Notes under the pieces: model-generated
Database searches by the model: none
What the model was told of the DNA's origin: nothing
What the model saw: the letters and a program-made list of their open reading frames with translations, nothing else
Translations under genes and position numbers: made by a program
Part shown: positions 23,834-31,661 of the stretch, piece by piece
How the letters are laid out: each line of letters begins with the position of its first letter
How positions within the stretch are numbered: the first letter of the stretch is position 1
Source of the DNA: Sphingobium sp. AS12
GTDB lineage: Bacteria; Pseudomonadota; Alphaproteobacteria; Sphingomonadales; Sphingomonadaceae
Length of the DNA stretch: 64,000 nt
Direction of reading: 5' to 3'
NCBI RefSeq assembly: GCF_019097845.1
Contig: NZ_JAHRGM010000035.1
Coordinates: 310,001-374,000, forward strand

Positions 23834-24030
23834 GCGGGCTCTCCCCAGATCAGGCTGGAAATGAGATCAGCGCGTGGACCAATCAGACCAAGAGGCATCA
23901 GCCGTTGAAGGCGGACGGCGGCAATGCTATCCTCTACACCGCTGCTGATGAGCAAATTCGTGGAGGGTTGGACTGTGGCGGTCCGGCCCTTCCGCGTCTT
24001 ACGGGCGACAGCCCCTGCTGCTGTGAACAT
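23830..24030 (-). CDS. Unknown 66-aa protein
   Basis: It follows the excisionase-like stop by six bases and is coupled to the winged-helix gene by ATGA. The N-terminal part is basic (AVARKTRKGRTATVQPSTNL), the C-terminal half is hydrophobic and leucine-rich (VRLQRLMPLGLIGPRADLIS). There is no clear ribosome site, so translation may depend on the gene before it. Confidence 0.5.
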   Translation of the reverse strand: MFTAAGAVARKTRKGRTATVQPSTNLLISSGVEDSIAAVRLQRLMPLGLIGPRADLISSLIWGEPA

Positions 24031-24036
24031 GATCGA

Positions 24037-24201
24037 TCACGCCGCTTCCAGCAGTGCGCGAATACTGGCAGTTTTTACCAAGGTGCGACGGCCGATCTTG
24101 ACCGTGTCCAGTTTCCCTTGGCCGATCAACTCATAGATCTTGGTGTGACCGAGGCCGGTCACTTTCTTGGCGTCGTCGATGGTGAGAGTTAAAGGTTCCA
24201 T
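24037..24201 (-). CDS. Excisionase-like helix-turn-helix protein, 54 aa
   Basis: A short MerR-type excisionase. From the ATG at 24201, with GGAGG just upstream: MEPLTLTIDDAKKVTGLGHT, KIYELIGQGKLDTVKIGRRT, LVKTASIRALLEAA. The G-x-L-x-T-V-K-I-G-R-R-T-L-V block is the family signature. It heads the replication operon and lies 0.6 kb from the integrase, the right place for a recombination directionality factor. An inverted GCGAATG repeat lies 17 bases upstream of its start and GCGAA repeats lie at the attachment site, so it may both bend the att DNA and control its own gene. Confidence 0.82.
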   Translation of the reverse strand: MEPLTLTIDDAKKVTGLGHTKIYELIGQGKLDTVKIGRRTLVKTASIRALLEAA

Positions 24202-24217
24202 CTCGTCCTCCGTGGCA

Positions 24218-24236
24218 GCGAATGGCGGTCATTCGC
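24218..24236. promoter_or_regulatory. Inverted repeat before the excisionase gene
   Basis: GCGAATG - GCGGT - CATTCGC: a 7-base perfect inverted repeat with a 5-base spacer, 17 bases upstream of the excisionase start. The half-site contains GCGAA, the motif repeated at the attachment region and at 10586-10610. Autoregulation by the excisionase-like protein is a reasonable reading. Confidence 0.5.
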
Positions 24237-24291
24237 GAATGAGGACGAACGTGGGCGGAGTTCAGAATTTAATTGAGGGTGAAGAAAAAGG

Positions 24292-24834
24292 CTAAAATCG
24301 AATGGTAGATACCACGATCGGCAAGTACCGCCTTGTGAGGGGGGCATCGGTCCCTAAACAGACCAGCGCTTCGCTTAATTTTTCGATTTTCAACCGTGCC
24401 CGGAGGCGACGCACATGGCGCTCGTCGCTGCCTCTATGCCCTGCAATATGACGCGCAAGCGCTGATCCATTGTATTTTGGAGGGCCCTTCTTTCGGCGCG
24501 TAAGAAGTACGATCTTCTTCACCACTGGTTTCAGGTGTGCGGGCGTCGTTAGCACGGGGATAGAGCGTTGCATTTCCTCAATGCACTCACGAGATAGGCT
24601 GTAGAGGGAGACGACAGTACGTGGTCGCCCCTTAGAAGCCGGCTCCAATGCAGCGGCCAAGGCGTGCAGTCGTTGGTAGCGAGCCGACATTTGTAGAGAG
24701 ACCTGTTCATCAGTGAGACCTGCGCGACCTAGCGCTGTAGGCTCCTGCAAGACCGCACGCCGCAAGAGCCCTGCAACAGCGAACGCTCTGTGCTGGGCAA
24801 GCCGTATTTGGACTGTCCCCCGTGGTCTCGTCAT
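24292..24834 (-). CDS. Unknown basic protein between integrase and excisionase genes, 180 aa
   Basis: It starts directly at the integrase stop (24834/24835). The sequence is basic throughout (pI clearly high): RLAQHRAFAVAGLLRRAVLQ, PASKGRPRTVVSLYSLSREC, then VVKKIVLLTRRKKGPPKYNG and a C-terminal helix with RRLRARLKIEKLSEALV. No motif is recognised. Its place downstream of the integrase makes a recombination or regulatory role possible. The reading frame is long and GC-typical, but it could be partly spurious. Confidence 0.5.
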   Translation of the reverse strand: MTRPRGTVQIRLAQHRAFAVAGLLRRAVLQEPTALGRAGLTDEQVSLQMSARYQRLHALAAALEPASKGRPRTVVSLYSLSRECIEEMQRSIPVLTTPAHLKPVVKKIVLLTRRKKGPPKYNGSALARHIAGHRGSDERHVRRLRARLKIEKLSEALVCLGTDAPLTRRYLPIVVSTIRF

Positions 24835-26061
24835 TCACCCACGCCCCTTCGTCGGGAAGTTCAAGATCGCCGCACCGGCGCGCAACTGGTCGAGATGATC
24901 CGACCACCATTGCGCCATCTCGACTCGCTCTTTCCAGTGTGCGCCGCGATGGTATGCGGCGCGGACATTATCGCTGTCCTGATGCGCCAATGCCCGCTCA
25001 ATGGCGTCCGAATGCCATTTCCCGCTCTCATTGAGCAGGGTTGATGCCATGGCGCGGAAACCGTGCGCAGTCATCTCGTCGCCGGTGAAGCCTAGCCGCC
25101 GGAGCGCCGCGTTGACGGTATTTTCCGACATGGGACGGGCGGTGGAACGGATCGATGGGAAAACCAGCCCGAGCCTGCCGCCAGTCAATTCGTGCAACTC
25201 GTTCAATAGGGCGAGCGCCTGGCGGGAGAGGGGTACGTGATGCGGCTTGCGCATCTTCATCTTTTCGGCCGGGATCGTCCAAACAGCGCCCTCAATGTCG
25301 ATCTCCTTCCACATGGCCGAACGTAATTCACCGGGGCGCACGAAAACATGCGGCGAGAGCTTCAAGGCATAGAGGGTGACATGGTTGCCATCGTAGCCAT
25401 CGATCGCGCGCAGCAGTTCGCCCACCTTCACCGGGTCGATGATCGCGCCATGGTGTTTGGGCTTCGGCGCGATCAGCGCGCCCTTGAGATCGCGGGTGGG
25501 GTCAGATGTCAGCCGAGTCGTGGCGACCGCATAACGAAAGACCTGGCTGGCGAATTGGAGCATCCGTCGCGCTGTTTCCAGATTGCCCTTGCCCTCAACC
25601 CGCTTGAGAACAGGTATCAGATCGGCTGGCATAATCTCGGCCACTGGCATCCGTCCGATCGCGGGGCTCAGGTTGCCCAGCAGATATTCGGCTTTGGCCA
25701 GCGTGTTTTCCGCCCAGCCTTCCTTGGTCCGCTTGTTGATGAACTCAGCGGCGACCGTGGCAAAGGTGTTATCGGCGGAGATGCGATCCTGAACCTTCTT
25801 CCGCACCTTCTCGACACCGGGGTCTTTGCCTATGGCGATCAGCTCACGGGCCTTGTCGCGGCCCTTGCGTGCATCCCCAAGACTGACTTCGGGATAGGTG
25901 CCCAGACCCAGCTTTTTCTCCTTGCCATCGACACGGTATTTGAGCCGCCAGAGCTTTCCGCCGCTCGGCTGGACCAACAAAAAAAGCCCACCGGCGTCAC
26001 CCATTTTATAGGGCTTATCCTTGGGCTTGGCATTTTTGATTGCCGTGTCGGTCAACGCCAT
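24835..26061 (-). CDS. Tyrosine-type integrase (DUF4102/P4-like)
   Basis: 408 aa from the ATG at 26061 (MALTDTAIKNAKPKDKPYKM), the usual start in this family; frames upstream run over the arm repeat and have no ribosome site. N-terminal arm-binding domain (DUF4102) ~1-90, central SAM-like domain ~95-190, catalytic domain after ~205. Active residues are visible: R in VRPGELRSAMW, H-x-x-R in AHGFRAMAST, a later H in ALAHQDSDNVR and the nucleophile Y in AAYHRG. It lies 175 bases from tRNA-Phe and catalyses integration at the tRNA 3' end. Confidence 0.93.
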   Translation of the reverse strand: MALTDTAIKNAKPKDKPYKMGDAGGLFLLVQPSGGKLWRLKYRVDGKEKKLGLGTYPEVSLGDARKGRDKARELIAIGKDPGVEKVRKKVQDRISADNTFATVAAEFINKRTKEGWAENTLAKAEYLLGNLSPAIGRMPVAEIMPADLIPVLKRVEGKGNLETARRMLQFASQVFRYAVATTRLTSDPTRDLKGALIAPKPKHHGAIIDPVKVGELLRAIDGYDGNHVTLYALKLSPHVFVRPGELRSAMWKEIDIEGAVWTIPAEKMKMRKPHHVPLSRQALALLNELHELTGGRLGLVFPSIRSTARPMSENTVNAALRRLGFTGDEMTAHGFRAMASTLLNESGKWHSDAIERALAHQDSDNVRAAYHRGAHWKERVEMAQWWSDHLDQLRAGAAILNFPTKGRG

Positions 26062-26101
26062 CGTGGGGGCCATTTCCATGTCGCCAGGGGCCACGCAGAA
26101 A

Positions 26102-26125
26102 GTGGACCCCAATCTGGCCCCCAAA
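26102..26125. repeat. Arm-type repeat, right copy
   Basis: Matches 3617-3640 with one change. On the minus strand it reads TTGGGGGCCA, then GA, then TTGGGGTCCA. It lies just upstream of the integrase start, between that gene and the GCGAA repeats. Confidence 0.6.
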
Positions 26126-26137
26126 ATCTCCGGCTGT

Positions 26138-26230
26138 CAGCGAATAACAGCGAATGCCAGCGAAGGAGCCGCCGCTGAATATGGCTGATTTGCTGGGTTT
26201 GTAAACCCGTCAGCGAATGATGGCGAAGGG
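26138..26230. promoter_or_regulatory. Phased GCGAA repeats at the attachment region
   Basis: CAGCGAAT or close variants start at 26138, 26148 and 26158, and again at 26211 and 26221 (the last TGGCGAAG), each group spaced by 10 bases. Between them is a palindrome, GGGTTTGTAAACCC (about 26195-26208). Spacing by one helical turn beside the att core suggests cooperative binding by an excisionase-like protein. Confidence 0.6.
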
Positions 26231-26235
26231 GAATG

Positions 26236-26252
26236 TGGTGCCCGGAGACGGA
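26236..26252. repeat. Proximal attachment core within tRNA-Phe
   Basis: TGGTGCCCGGAGACGGA, the last 17 bases of the tRNA gene on the minus strand, matched at 3542-3557 with one deletion. The tRNA is left intact on this side. Confidence 0.75.
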
Positions 26253-26311
26253 TTCGAACCGCCGACACAGCGATTTTCAATCGCTTGCTCTACCAACTGA
26301 GCTATCCAGGC
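26236..26311 (-). tRNA. tRNA-Phe (GAA)
   Basis: 76 bases with encoded CCA. Acceptor GCCTGGA pairs with TCCGGGC (one G-U), the D arm has GCTCAG-TTGGTA, and the anticodon stem AGCGA/TCGCT encloses loop TTGAAAA with anticodon GAA. The T arm GGCGG-TTCGAAT-CCGTC is complete. Its 3' end is the integration site of the element to the left. Confidence 0.97.
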
Positions 26312-26359
26312 ACAGCCAACTGCGGATGGCTCCGCCCGATGGAAGCGTGCCTATAGTCG

Positions 26360-26554
26360 TCAATCTGCGTCGCTGTCTAGCCCATAATCGCTGCTTTTTT
26401 GCATCCCTTCTTCCGCTGGCGGACCGGGTACGCGATAGCCCTCGCCCAGCCATTGCAACAGGTCGCGGTCGCGGCAGGCGGGGCTGCAAAAGGGGCGGGT
26501 TTCCGGCTTTGCGGGCTGGCGACAGACCGGGCAGGCAGCCGCTTTAGGCGACAT
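26360..26554 (-). CDS. yacG: DNA gyrase inhibitor YacG
   Basis: A 64-aa zinc protein that in E. coli binds GyrB and blocks DNA binding. The zinc ligands are C-x2-C in ACPVCRQP and C-x3-C in FCSPACRDRDL, followed by the family segment LLQWLGEGYRVPG. The C-terminus is short and acidic, as usual. Its start overlaps the end of the RNase gene by 11 bases, so the two are probably cotranscribed. Confidence 0.93.
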   Translation of the reverse strand: MSPKAAACPVCRQPAKPETRPFCSPACRDRDLLQWLGEGYRVPGPPAEEGMQKSSDYGLDSDAD

Positions 26555-27533
26555 GGCCCGCCCCCAGCGCCAGCGTCGCGTCGGCCGTCAGGGTGATGGC
26601 CCCGCCGCGCCGCTTGGCCAGTTGTTCGATCCAGTCGCTCTTGCGATAGAGCAGGTCGATGATCGCGGGTGCGGCCGTCAGCGTCGCCGGGCCACCATTG
26701 CCGTGCCGCTCCGCCCGGCGCAGCAGCGCCAGCGCTGCCGTTTCGACCGGATCGGCGCGCAGCAGTTCGATGAGGTTGGCCCGCTCGCGCTTGCGGATGA
26801 TCTGGAGGAAGCCGAAGCCGTTGACCGCAGTGCGCTCGAAGGGAAGCGGCAGATATTTGTCGATCTGCGCCGCCGCGATCATCCGCTCATCCTTGTTGTT
26901 CATCGTCGGAAGATCAATGCCGATCGATCCCGACAGCCCCATGCGGCGAATCGTTTGCGCCGCGATCTTGGCACCCTTCGGCCCCAACTGCGCAGGCGGC
27001 AGCGATCCGTCCACGTCGATCAGCAGCATGGCGGGCGTGACATAAAGGCGCAGAGCCGCGGCTTCGGTGCCGACATCGCCGCTGATCGCCTCTTCCATCA
27101 ATTCGGTCCAGCCGACCGCCTCCAGCCGATCCTCCTCATGCGCGGGGCAGGGGACGACCGGGGTACCGGTGGCGCGCAGCCGTTGCAGCAGGCTTGGCCC
27201 GGCATGGGGCTTGCTGCCCGGCTGGGCGATGCGGCCCTTGGCGCGCTTGGGGCGACCCTCTTCGGGAATCGCTTCGCGCAATATTTCGACCAGCACGGTC
27301 GATCCTTCGGACGTGCGTGGCGGCAGCGGCTCGATCAGCACTTCTTCCTGGCTGATCAACCGCACGACGCCGCGCTTCTTGGGGATCAGCGTCTGGGTCA
27401 GGCGACCCTGCGCAACGGCACCTGCGCGCACGCCGCCGGTCTCGCGCTCGATCAGCGCCTCGACCAGGCGGCCTTTTTCCACCAGCGCGGCGCGGGCCTC
27501 GCCAATGCCTTCTTCATAAAGCCATTCGGCCAT
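26544..27533 (-). CDS. Ribonuclease E/G family protein (short form)
   Basis: 329 aa, short compared with E. coli RNase G (~490). An S1-like N-terminal part is reduced (EWLYEEGIGEARAALVEKGR, then a basic stretch). The catalytic DNase-I-like domain keeps the two metal-binding aspartates in AMLLIDVDG and GIDLPTMNNKDER. The usual zinc-link cysteines (CPxCxGxG) are not seen, so it may not tetramerise in the standard way. Expected role: endonucleolytic RNA processing in the cytosol. It lies in an operon-like series maf-rng-yacG. Confidence 0.85.
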   Translation of the reverse strand: MAEWLYEEGIGEARAALVEKGRLVEALIERETGGVRAGAVAQGRLTQTLIPKKRGVVRLISQEEVLIEPLPPRTSEGSTVLVEILREAIPEEGRPKRAKGRIAQPGSKPHAGPSLLQRLRATGTPVVPCPAHEEDRLEAVGWTELMEEAISGDVGTEAAALRLYVTPAMLLIDVDGSLPPAQLGPKGAKIAAQTIRRMGLSGSIGIDLPTMNNKDERMIAAAQIDKYLPLPFERTAVNGFGFLQIIRKRERANLIELLRADPVETAALALLRRAERHGNGGPATLTAAPAIIDLLYRKSDWIEQLAKRRGGAITLTADATLALGAGHVA

Positions 27534-27541
27534 GTCAGTTC

Positions 27542-28114
27542 CTAATCGATTGCATAGCCCGCCGCCTTCAACAGCGTGCGGGTTTCATAAAGCGGCAGGC
27601 CCATGATTGCGCTGTGGCTGCCCTGAATTGCGCGGATCAGGCCTGCGGCCCGCCCCTGTATGGCATAGCCACCCGCCTTGCCCCGCCATTCGTCGCTGGC
27701 CATATAGCGGTCGATCTCGCTTCGCTCCAGCGGCTTGAAGGTGACGATATTGGTGGACAGGCGATGCCGCGCCTTGCCTGCGGCGTCGATCAGCGTGATC
27801 GCGCTCAGCACGCGATGCCGCCGCCCCGACAGCAAAGTGAGGCAGGTGCGCGCTTCCTCCTCCCTCTCCGCCTTGGGCAATATACGCCGACCCGCCGCGA
27901 CGACCGTATCGCCCGACAGGATCAGTGCGCCCGGATGGCGCGCCGCGACGATCGCCGCCTTGTCCGCCGCGACCCGCGCGGCATAGACGGACGGCAATTC
28001 GCCCTTACGCGGGGTCTCATCGCAATCGGCCGGGTCCACGGCATCGGGCGCAACGCCGATCTGTCCCAGCAGCGCCAGGCGCCGGGGGGAAGCGGAAGCA
28101 AGAATGAGCCGCAT
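27542..28114 (-). CDS. Maf-like nucleotide pyrophosphatase
   Basis: A house-cleaning enzyme that hydrolyses non-canonical or modified nucleoside triphosphates to monophosphates. The signature LILASASPRRLALL opens the protein and the second conserved block, ILSGDTVVAAGRRILPK, follows; SAITLIDAAGK and GKAGGYAIQGRAAG complete the family pattern. I start at the ATG at 28114; a GTG four codons earlier is also possible. Length (190 aa) is usual. It follows infA after 20 bases. Confidence 0.92.
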   Translation of the reverse strand: MRLILASASPRRLALLGQIGVAPDAVDPADCDETPRKGELPSVYAARVAADKAAIVAARHPGALILSGDTVVAAGRRILPKAEREEEARTCLTLLSGRRHRVLSAITLIDAAGKARHRLSTNIVTFKPLERSEIDRYMASDEWRGKAGGYAIQGRAAGLIRAIQGSHSAIMGLPLYETRTLLKAAGYAID

Positions 28115-28134
28115 CGGGCCTGACACCCGGTGGC

Positions 28135-28353
28135 TTATTTGAAGCGGTAAGTGATCCGACCCTTGGTCAGGTCGTAGGGCGTCAGTTCGACCAGCACCTC
28201 GTCCCCCACGAGGACGCGGATGCGATTCTTGCGCATTTTACCAGCGGTATGGCCGAGGATCTCATGATCATTCTCAAGCCGGACGCGGAACATGGCGTTG
28301 GGGAGAAGCTCCACAACCTGTCCGCGCATTTCAAGCAGTTCTTCTTTGGCCAT
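28135..28353 (-). CDS. infA: Translation initiation factor IF-1
   Basis: 72 aa, exactly the family length, one S1/OB-fold domain. It begins [20 protein letters not shown] and has the conserved [20 protein letters not shown] and [17 protein letters not shown]. It binds the 30S A-site during initiation. It is the first gene of the infA-maf-rng-yacG series; the 63-base space upstream to bioA probably holds its promoter. Confidence 0.98.
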   Translation of the reverse strand: MAKEELLEMRGQVVELLPNAMFRVRLENDHEILGHTAGKMRKNRIRVLVGDEVLVELTPYDLTKGRITYRFK

Positions 28354-28416
28354 AATATCCCGAATTCAAAAAATCGCGCCGCCATAGCGCCAATTCATCC
28401 AAAATGAAAGGCGGCT

Positions 28417-29700
28417 TCATGCGCTGAAATGATCGCCCGCTGCGACGAGCGCGGCAAAGACGCAATCAAGCTGCTGCGCGTCGATGCAATACGGCGGCAT
28501 CAGATAGATGGTGTTGCCCAATGGCCGCAGCAAGAGGCCGTGTTGCAGGAAGAAGGCGCGCAGCCGCGGCGCGAGATCGGACAGATAGCCTGCGTCTGGC
28601 GTGACGATGTCGATCGCCGCGATCGTGCCCAGCTGGCGCGGATGGGCGAAGGCGGGGTGCTGCGCCAGTGTTGCGAGTCGCGTTGCAATCCCATCGGCCA
28701 ATGCGGCGATTCGCCCGCGCACATCCTCTTCGCGCCAGATGGCGAGATTCGCGACCGCTGCGGCGCAGGCGATGGCGTTGGCGGTGTAGCTGGACGAATG
28801 GTAGAAGAGCCGGGCGCGATCGGTCGATCGGTGCGCCTCGAAAATGCGCGCCGTCGCCAGCGTTGCGGCCAGCGGGATCGCGCCGCCGGTGATCCCTTTG
28901 GCCACGGCCATGATGTCCGGCACAACGCCCGCCTGCTCGCAGGCGAACAGCGTGCCGGTGCGGCCCCAGCCGGTCATCACTTCGTCGGCGATGAACAGCA
29001 CGTCATGGCGTCGGCAGATCGCCGCCATCTCGCGCAGCACATGCGGCGGATAGAGCAGCATCCCGCCCGCGCCCAGGATCAGCGGCTCGACGATGAAGGC
29101 AGCAGGTTTCTCGCGACAGGCGGCGTCCAGCGCGTCGAGGCAGGCCTGCTCCCGCCCCGGCGCGGGGAAGGGGATAGTGCCGACATCGAACAAGAGCGGC
29201 GACCAGGCGGCATTATAGACGCCGCGCTCGCCCACCGACATCGTGCCGATCGTGTCACCATGATAGCCATGTTCCAGCACGAGGATGCGGCTGCGTGGCT
29301 CCGCCAGCCCGTCGAGTGCCAGATTATGCCAGTAACCCAGCGCCATTTTGAGCGCGACCTCTACCGCCGTCGATCCGCTGTCGGAGAAAAAGACGTGGGC
29401 AAGCGTGTCGCAGTCCGGCGCATGGGGCGCGATCTCGATCAGCCCGCGCGCCACCGTTTCGGCCGGTTCATGGGTGTAACCGGCAAAGATCAGCTGATCG
29501 AGCTGCACCGCCTGCTGCGCAATGGCGGCGGCGATGCGCGGATGACAATGGCCATGCGTCGTCACCCACCAGCTGGAAATCCCGTCGATCAGCGTGTTCC
29601 CATCAGCCAGATGCAGCAACGCCCCCTCCGCGCGCACGACATGGGGGATCGGCTCGTTCAGGCCATGCTGGGTGAAAGGGTGCCAGACGGGGGAGGTCAT
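28417..29700 (-). CDS. bioA: Adenosylmethionine-8-amino-7-oxononanoate aminotransferase
   Basis: Class III PLP aminotransferase of biotin synthesis; uses S-adenosylmethionine to make 7,8-diaminopelargonate (DAPA). The 427 aa contain PVWHPFTQHG at the start, GISSWWVTTHGHCHP, FSDSGSTAVEVALKMAL, GYHGDTIGTMSVG, the PLP aspartate in VLFIADEVMTGWGRTG and the lysine in AVAKGITGG. It lies apart from bioD/bioF (34.4-36.2 kb), all on the minus strand, with the M48 and M13 genes between. Confidence 0.96.
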   Translation of the reverse strand: MTSPVWHPFTQHGLNEPIPHVVRAEGALLHLADGNTLIDGISSWWVTTHGHCHPRIAAAIAQQAVQLDQLIFAGYTHEPAETVARGLIEIAPHAPDCDTLAHVFFSDSGSTAVEVALKMALGYWHNLALDGLAEPRSRILVLEHGYHGDTIGTMSVGERGVYNAAWSPLLFDVGTIPFPAPGREQACLDALDAACREKPAAFIVEPLILGAGGMLLYPPHVLREMAAICRRHDVLFIADEVMTGWGRTGTLFACEQAGVVPDIMAVAKGITGGAIPLAATLATARIFEAHRSTDRARLFYHSSSYTANAIACAAAVANLAIWREEDVRGRIAALADGIATRLATLAQHPAFAHPRQLGTIAAIDIVTPDAGYLSDLAPRLRAFFLQHGLLLRPLGNTIYLMPPYCIDAQQLDCVFAALVAAGDHFSA

Positions 29701-29787
29701 GGGGCGGCTTTATCGGGTTGGCGGCAATTGACAAGGCAAGGCTGAAACCGCCATGATTCCGCCAAGGGGAGTCAAGCCGGGGGGCAC

Positions 29788-30522
29788 ATGCGGGGATTTT
29801 TCAAGAGCTTGGTGACGGTCGCGTTGCTGGCGACGGCTTTGCCGACGGCGGCGCAGGAAAAGACCGGCAACAAGCCCGGCTTTACCCTGACCCCCGGCAC
29901 GGCACGGATCGTGCTGATGCGTCCGTCGATCCGGGTCGGCGAACAATCGACCGGCGGCATGTTCGAGCCGAACGCGGACTGGACGCTTCAGGCGCGCGAT
30001 ATGCTGGGCCGCGCGATCGGGTCGGTGCAGGGGCAGTTGGGCAACAGCGTCGTCGATCTGGTCGAGCCTGTCGGCGCGGACGCCAGCGCGCTGGCTGAAT
30101 ATCAGGCATTGTTCACGACGTTGGCAGACAGCGTGATCGTCTATCAATTCTTCCCCGGCAACCGCCTGCCCACCAAGAAGCGCAAGGGCCAGTTCAGCTG
30201 GACGCTGGGACCGGGCGTTGCCAGCCTGCCGGGGCTGAAGGGGGCCGACTATGCATTGTTCGTGACGACAGACGATCAGTTTGGATCTGCTGGCCGGAAA
30301 GCTGTGCAACTGCTGGCGGCCCTGGGCGGTGTTGGCATAACATCGGGCGTGCATAAGGGTTTCGCCGGACTGGTCGATATCAAGACCGGCGATCTGGTGT
30401 GGCTGAACGCGGACCTGCAAATGGGTGGTGATGTGCGGACCGAAGAAGGCGCGCAAAAACGGGTCGCGCAGTTGTTCGAGGGCTTTCCGGGGCGACCCGT
30501 CGCGTCAGCGGCAGGGCAATGA
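29788..30522 (+). CDS. Exported conserved protein of unknown function, 244 aa
   Basis: It starts MRGFFKSLVTVALLATALPT with a signal peptide cut near TAAQ. The mature protein is strand-rich (GTARIVLMRPSIRVG, LVDIKTGDLVWLNADL) and ends in a helix (TEEGAQKRVAQLFEGFPGRP). No catalytic motif is seen. It is the first gene of a three-gene operon with the M48 protease and another exported protein, each joined by an ATGA overlap, so the three products are likely to work together in the envelope. Confidence 0.75.
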   Translation: MRGFFKSLVTVALLATALPTAAQEKTGNKPGFTLTPGTARIVLMRPSIRVGEQSTGGMFEPNADWTLQARDMLGRAIGSVQGQLGNSVVDLVEPVGADASALAEYQALFTTLADSVIVYQFFPGNRLPTKKRKGQFSWTLGPGVASLPGLKGADYALFVTTDDQFGSAGRKAVQLLAALGGVGITSGVHKGFAGLVDIKTGDLVWLNADLQMGGDVRTEEGAQKRVAQLFEGFPGRPVASAAGQ

Positions 30523-31661
30523 AGCGGCTTGCCGTCCTGTCGGGAATAGCTTTTGCGCTGACCGCCGCTGCGCCACTTCCGCCCTATACGCCCGCCTATG
30601 AACCGACCGGCGTGGATGAGCGCGGCATGTGGATGCAGGCGGACGAAGCCGAACGGCAGATGCGCGATTCGCCCTTCGTCCTGCGCGACCCGGCGCTCAA
30701 CGCCTATGTGCGGGGGATATTGTGCCGGACAGTGGGGCAGGACCGTTGCCAGTCGACCCGGCTTTATATCCAGCGTTTGCCTATCTTCAACGCCACCATG
30801 TATCCAAACGGGATGATGACAGTCTGGTCTGGCCTGTTGCTGCGTGTGCGCAATGAGGCGGAACTGGGCGCGGTGCTGGGCCATGAATTTGGCCATTTCG
30901 AGCAACGCCATACGCTGGAAGGGTTCAAGCGGGCGCGGGGTCTGGGTGATTTATTGACCTGGACGGCCTTGCTGTCACCCACGCTCTATTCGTCGATGGC
31001 GACCAGCGTGATCGGCGGCTTCTATTCATTCAGTCGCGGGCAGGAAACCGAAGCCGACCTGCTTGGCCTTGCCTATCTGGCGCAGTCACCTTACCCCGCC
31101 GCTAGCGCTACGCCGGTCTGGGAACGGCTGATGGCGGAGGCGGACGCGACCGCCGCCGGGCGCAAGCGCAAGGTCAAGACGCATCGCTACAGTGCCGGTT
31201 TCTTCGCCAGCCACCCGACCGAACTGACCCGCGCCACCTATTTGCGCGACGCGGCGGCCAAGGCGAATGATCCCGGTGATCCGGCCGCAGCGGCCTATCG
31301 CGCGGCGCTGGCTCCGTTCATAGCGGACTTTCTGACCGATCAGATCAAGCTCAACGATTTTGGCGGCACCGATTATCTGCTGGCGCAACTGGCGGCGGAT
31401 GGCTGGACGCCGGACCTGCTCTATGCCCGTGCCGAACTCTATCGCCAGCGGGGTAATCCGCGCGATCTGGCGAGCGCGGCGCAATTTTATCAGCAAGCGA
31501 TCGACGGCGGTTTTGCTGGGGCGGAAGCGCAGCGCGGGTTGGGCCTGTCGCTGCTGCGGAGCCAGCAACTGGAAGCGGGCAAGGCGGCGTTGCGGCGCTA
31601 TCTAGACGCCAAGCCGGGTGCGCCCGATGCTGCGATGATCGGGGCGCTGGTCGGACAATGA
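30519..31661 (+). CDS. M48-family metalloprotease, periplasmic
   Basis: 380 aa. A signal-like N-terminus (MKRLAVLSGIAFALTAAAPL) is followed by the zinc site HEFGH (122-126) and a downstream glutamate in EADLLGLAYL, the third ligand region. The C-terminal part (from ~270) is helical with TPR-like repeats (QFYQQAIDGGFAGAEAQRGL), suggesting a substrate-holding arm, as in BepA-like proteins that act on outer-membrane protein assembly. It is coupled to the flanking exported genes. Confidence 0.87.
   Translation: MKRLAVLSGIAFALTAAAPLPPYTPAYEPTGVDERGMWMQADEAERQMRDSPFVLRDPALNAYVRGILCRTVGQDRCQSTRLYIQRLPIFNATMYPNGMMTVWSGLLLRVRNEAELGAVLGHEFGHFEQRHTLEGFKRARGLGDLLTWTALLSPTLYSSMATSVIGGFYSFSRGQETEADLLGLAYLAQSPYPAASATPVWERLMAEADATAAGRKRKVKTHRYSAGFFASHPTELTRATYLRDAAAKANDPGDPAAAAYRAALAPFIADFLTDQIKLNDFGGTDYLLAQLAADGWTPDLLYARAELYRQRGNPRDLASAAQFYQQAIDGGFAGAEAQRGLGLSLLRSQQLEAGKAALRRYLDAKPGAPDAAMIGALVGQ

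Larger units (their letters stand above)
3541..26252. mobile_element. Integrated element at tRNA-Phe: defective podovirus-like prophage or satellite, ~22.7 kb
   Basis: The borders are a 17-bp piece of the tRNA-Phe 3' end (26236-26252) and a 16-bp near copy (3542-3557, one C missing). A tyrosine integrase gene and an excisionase-like gene lie at the tRNA end. Beyond the left copy, read on the minus strand, the CCA is followed by CTTTTTCCTC, which looks like the native tRNA downstream sequence displaced by the insertion. Contents: defence and cargo genes, a primase/helicase pair, a possible Rep with iterons and a T7-like core-protein module. No terminase, portal, capsid or tail genes are seen. 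GC is visibly lower between about 3.6 and 6.5 kb. Confidence 0.85.
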
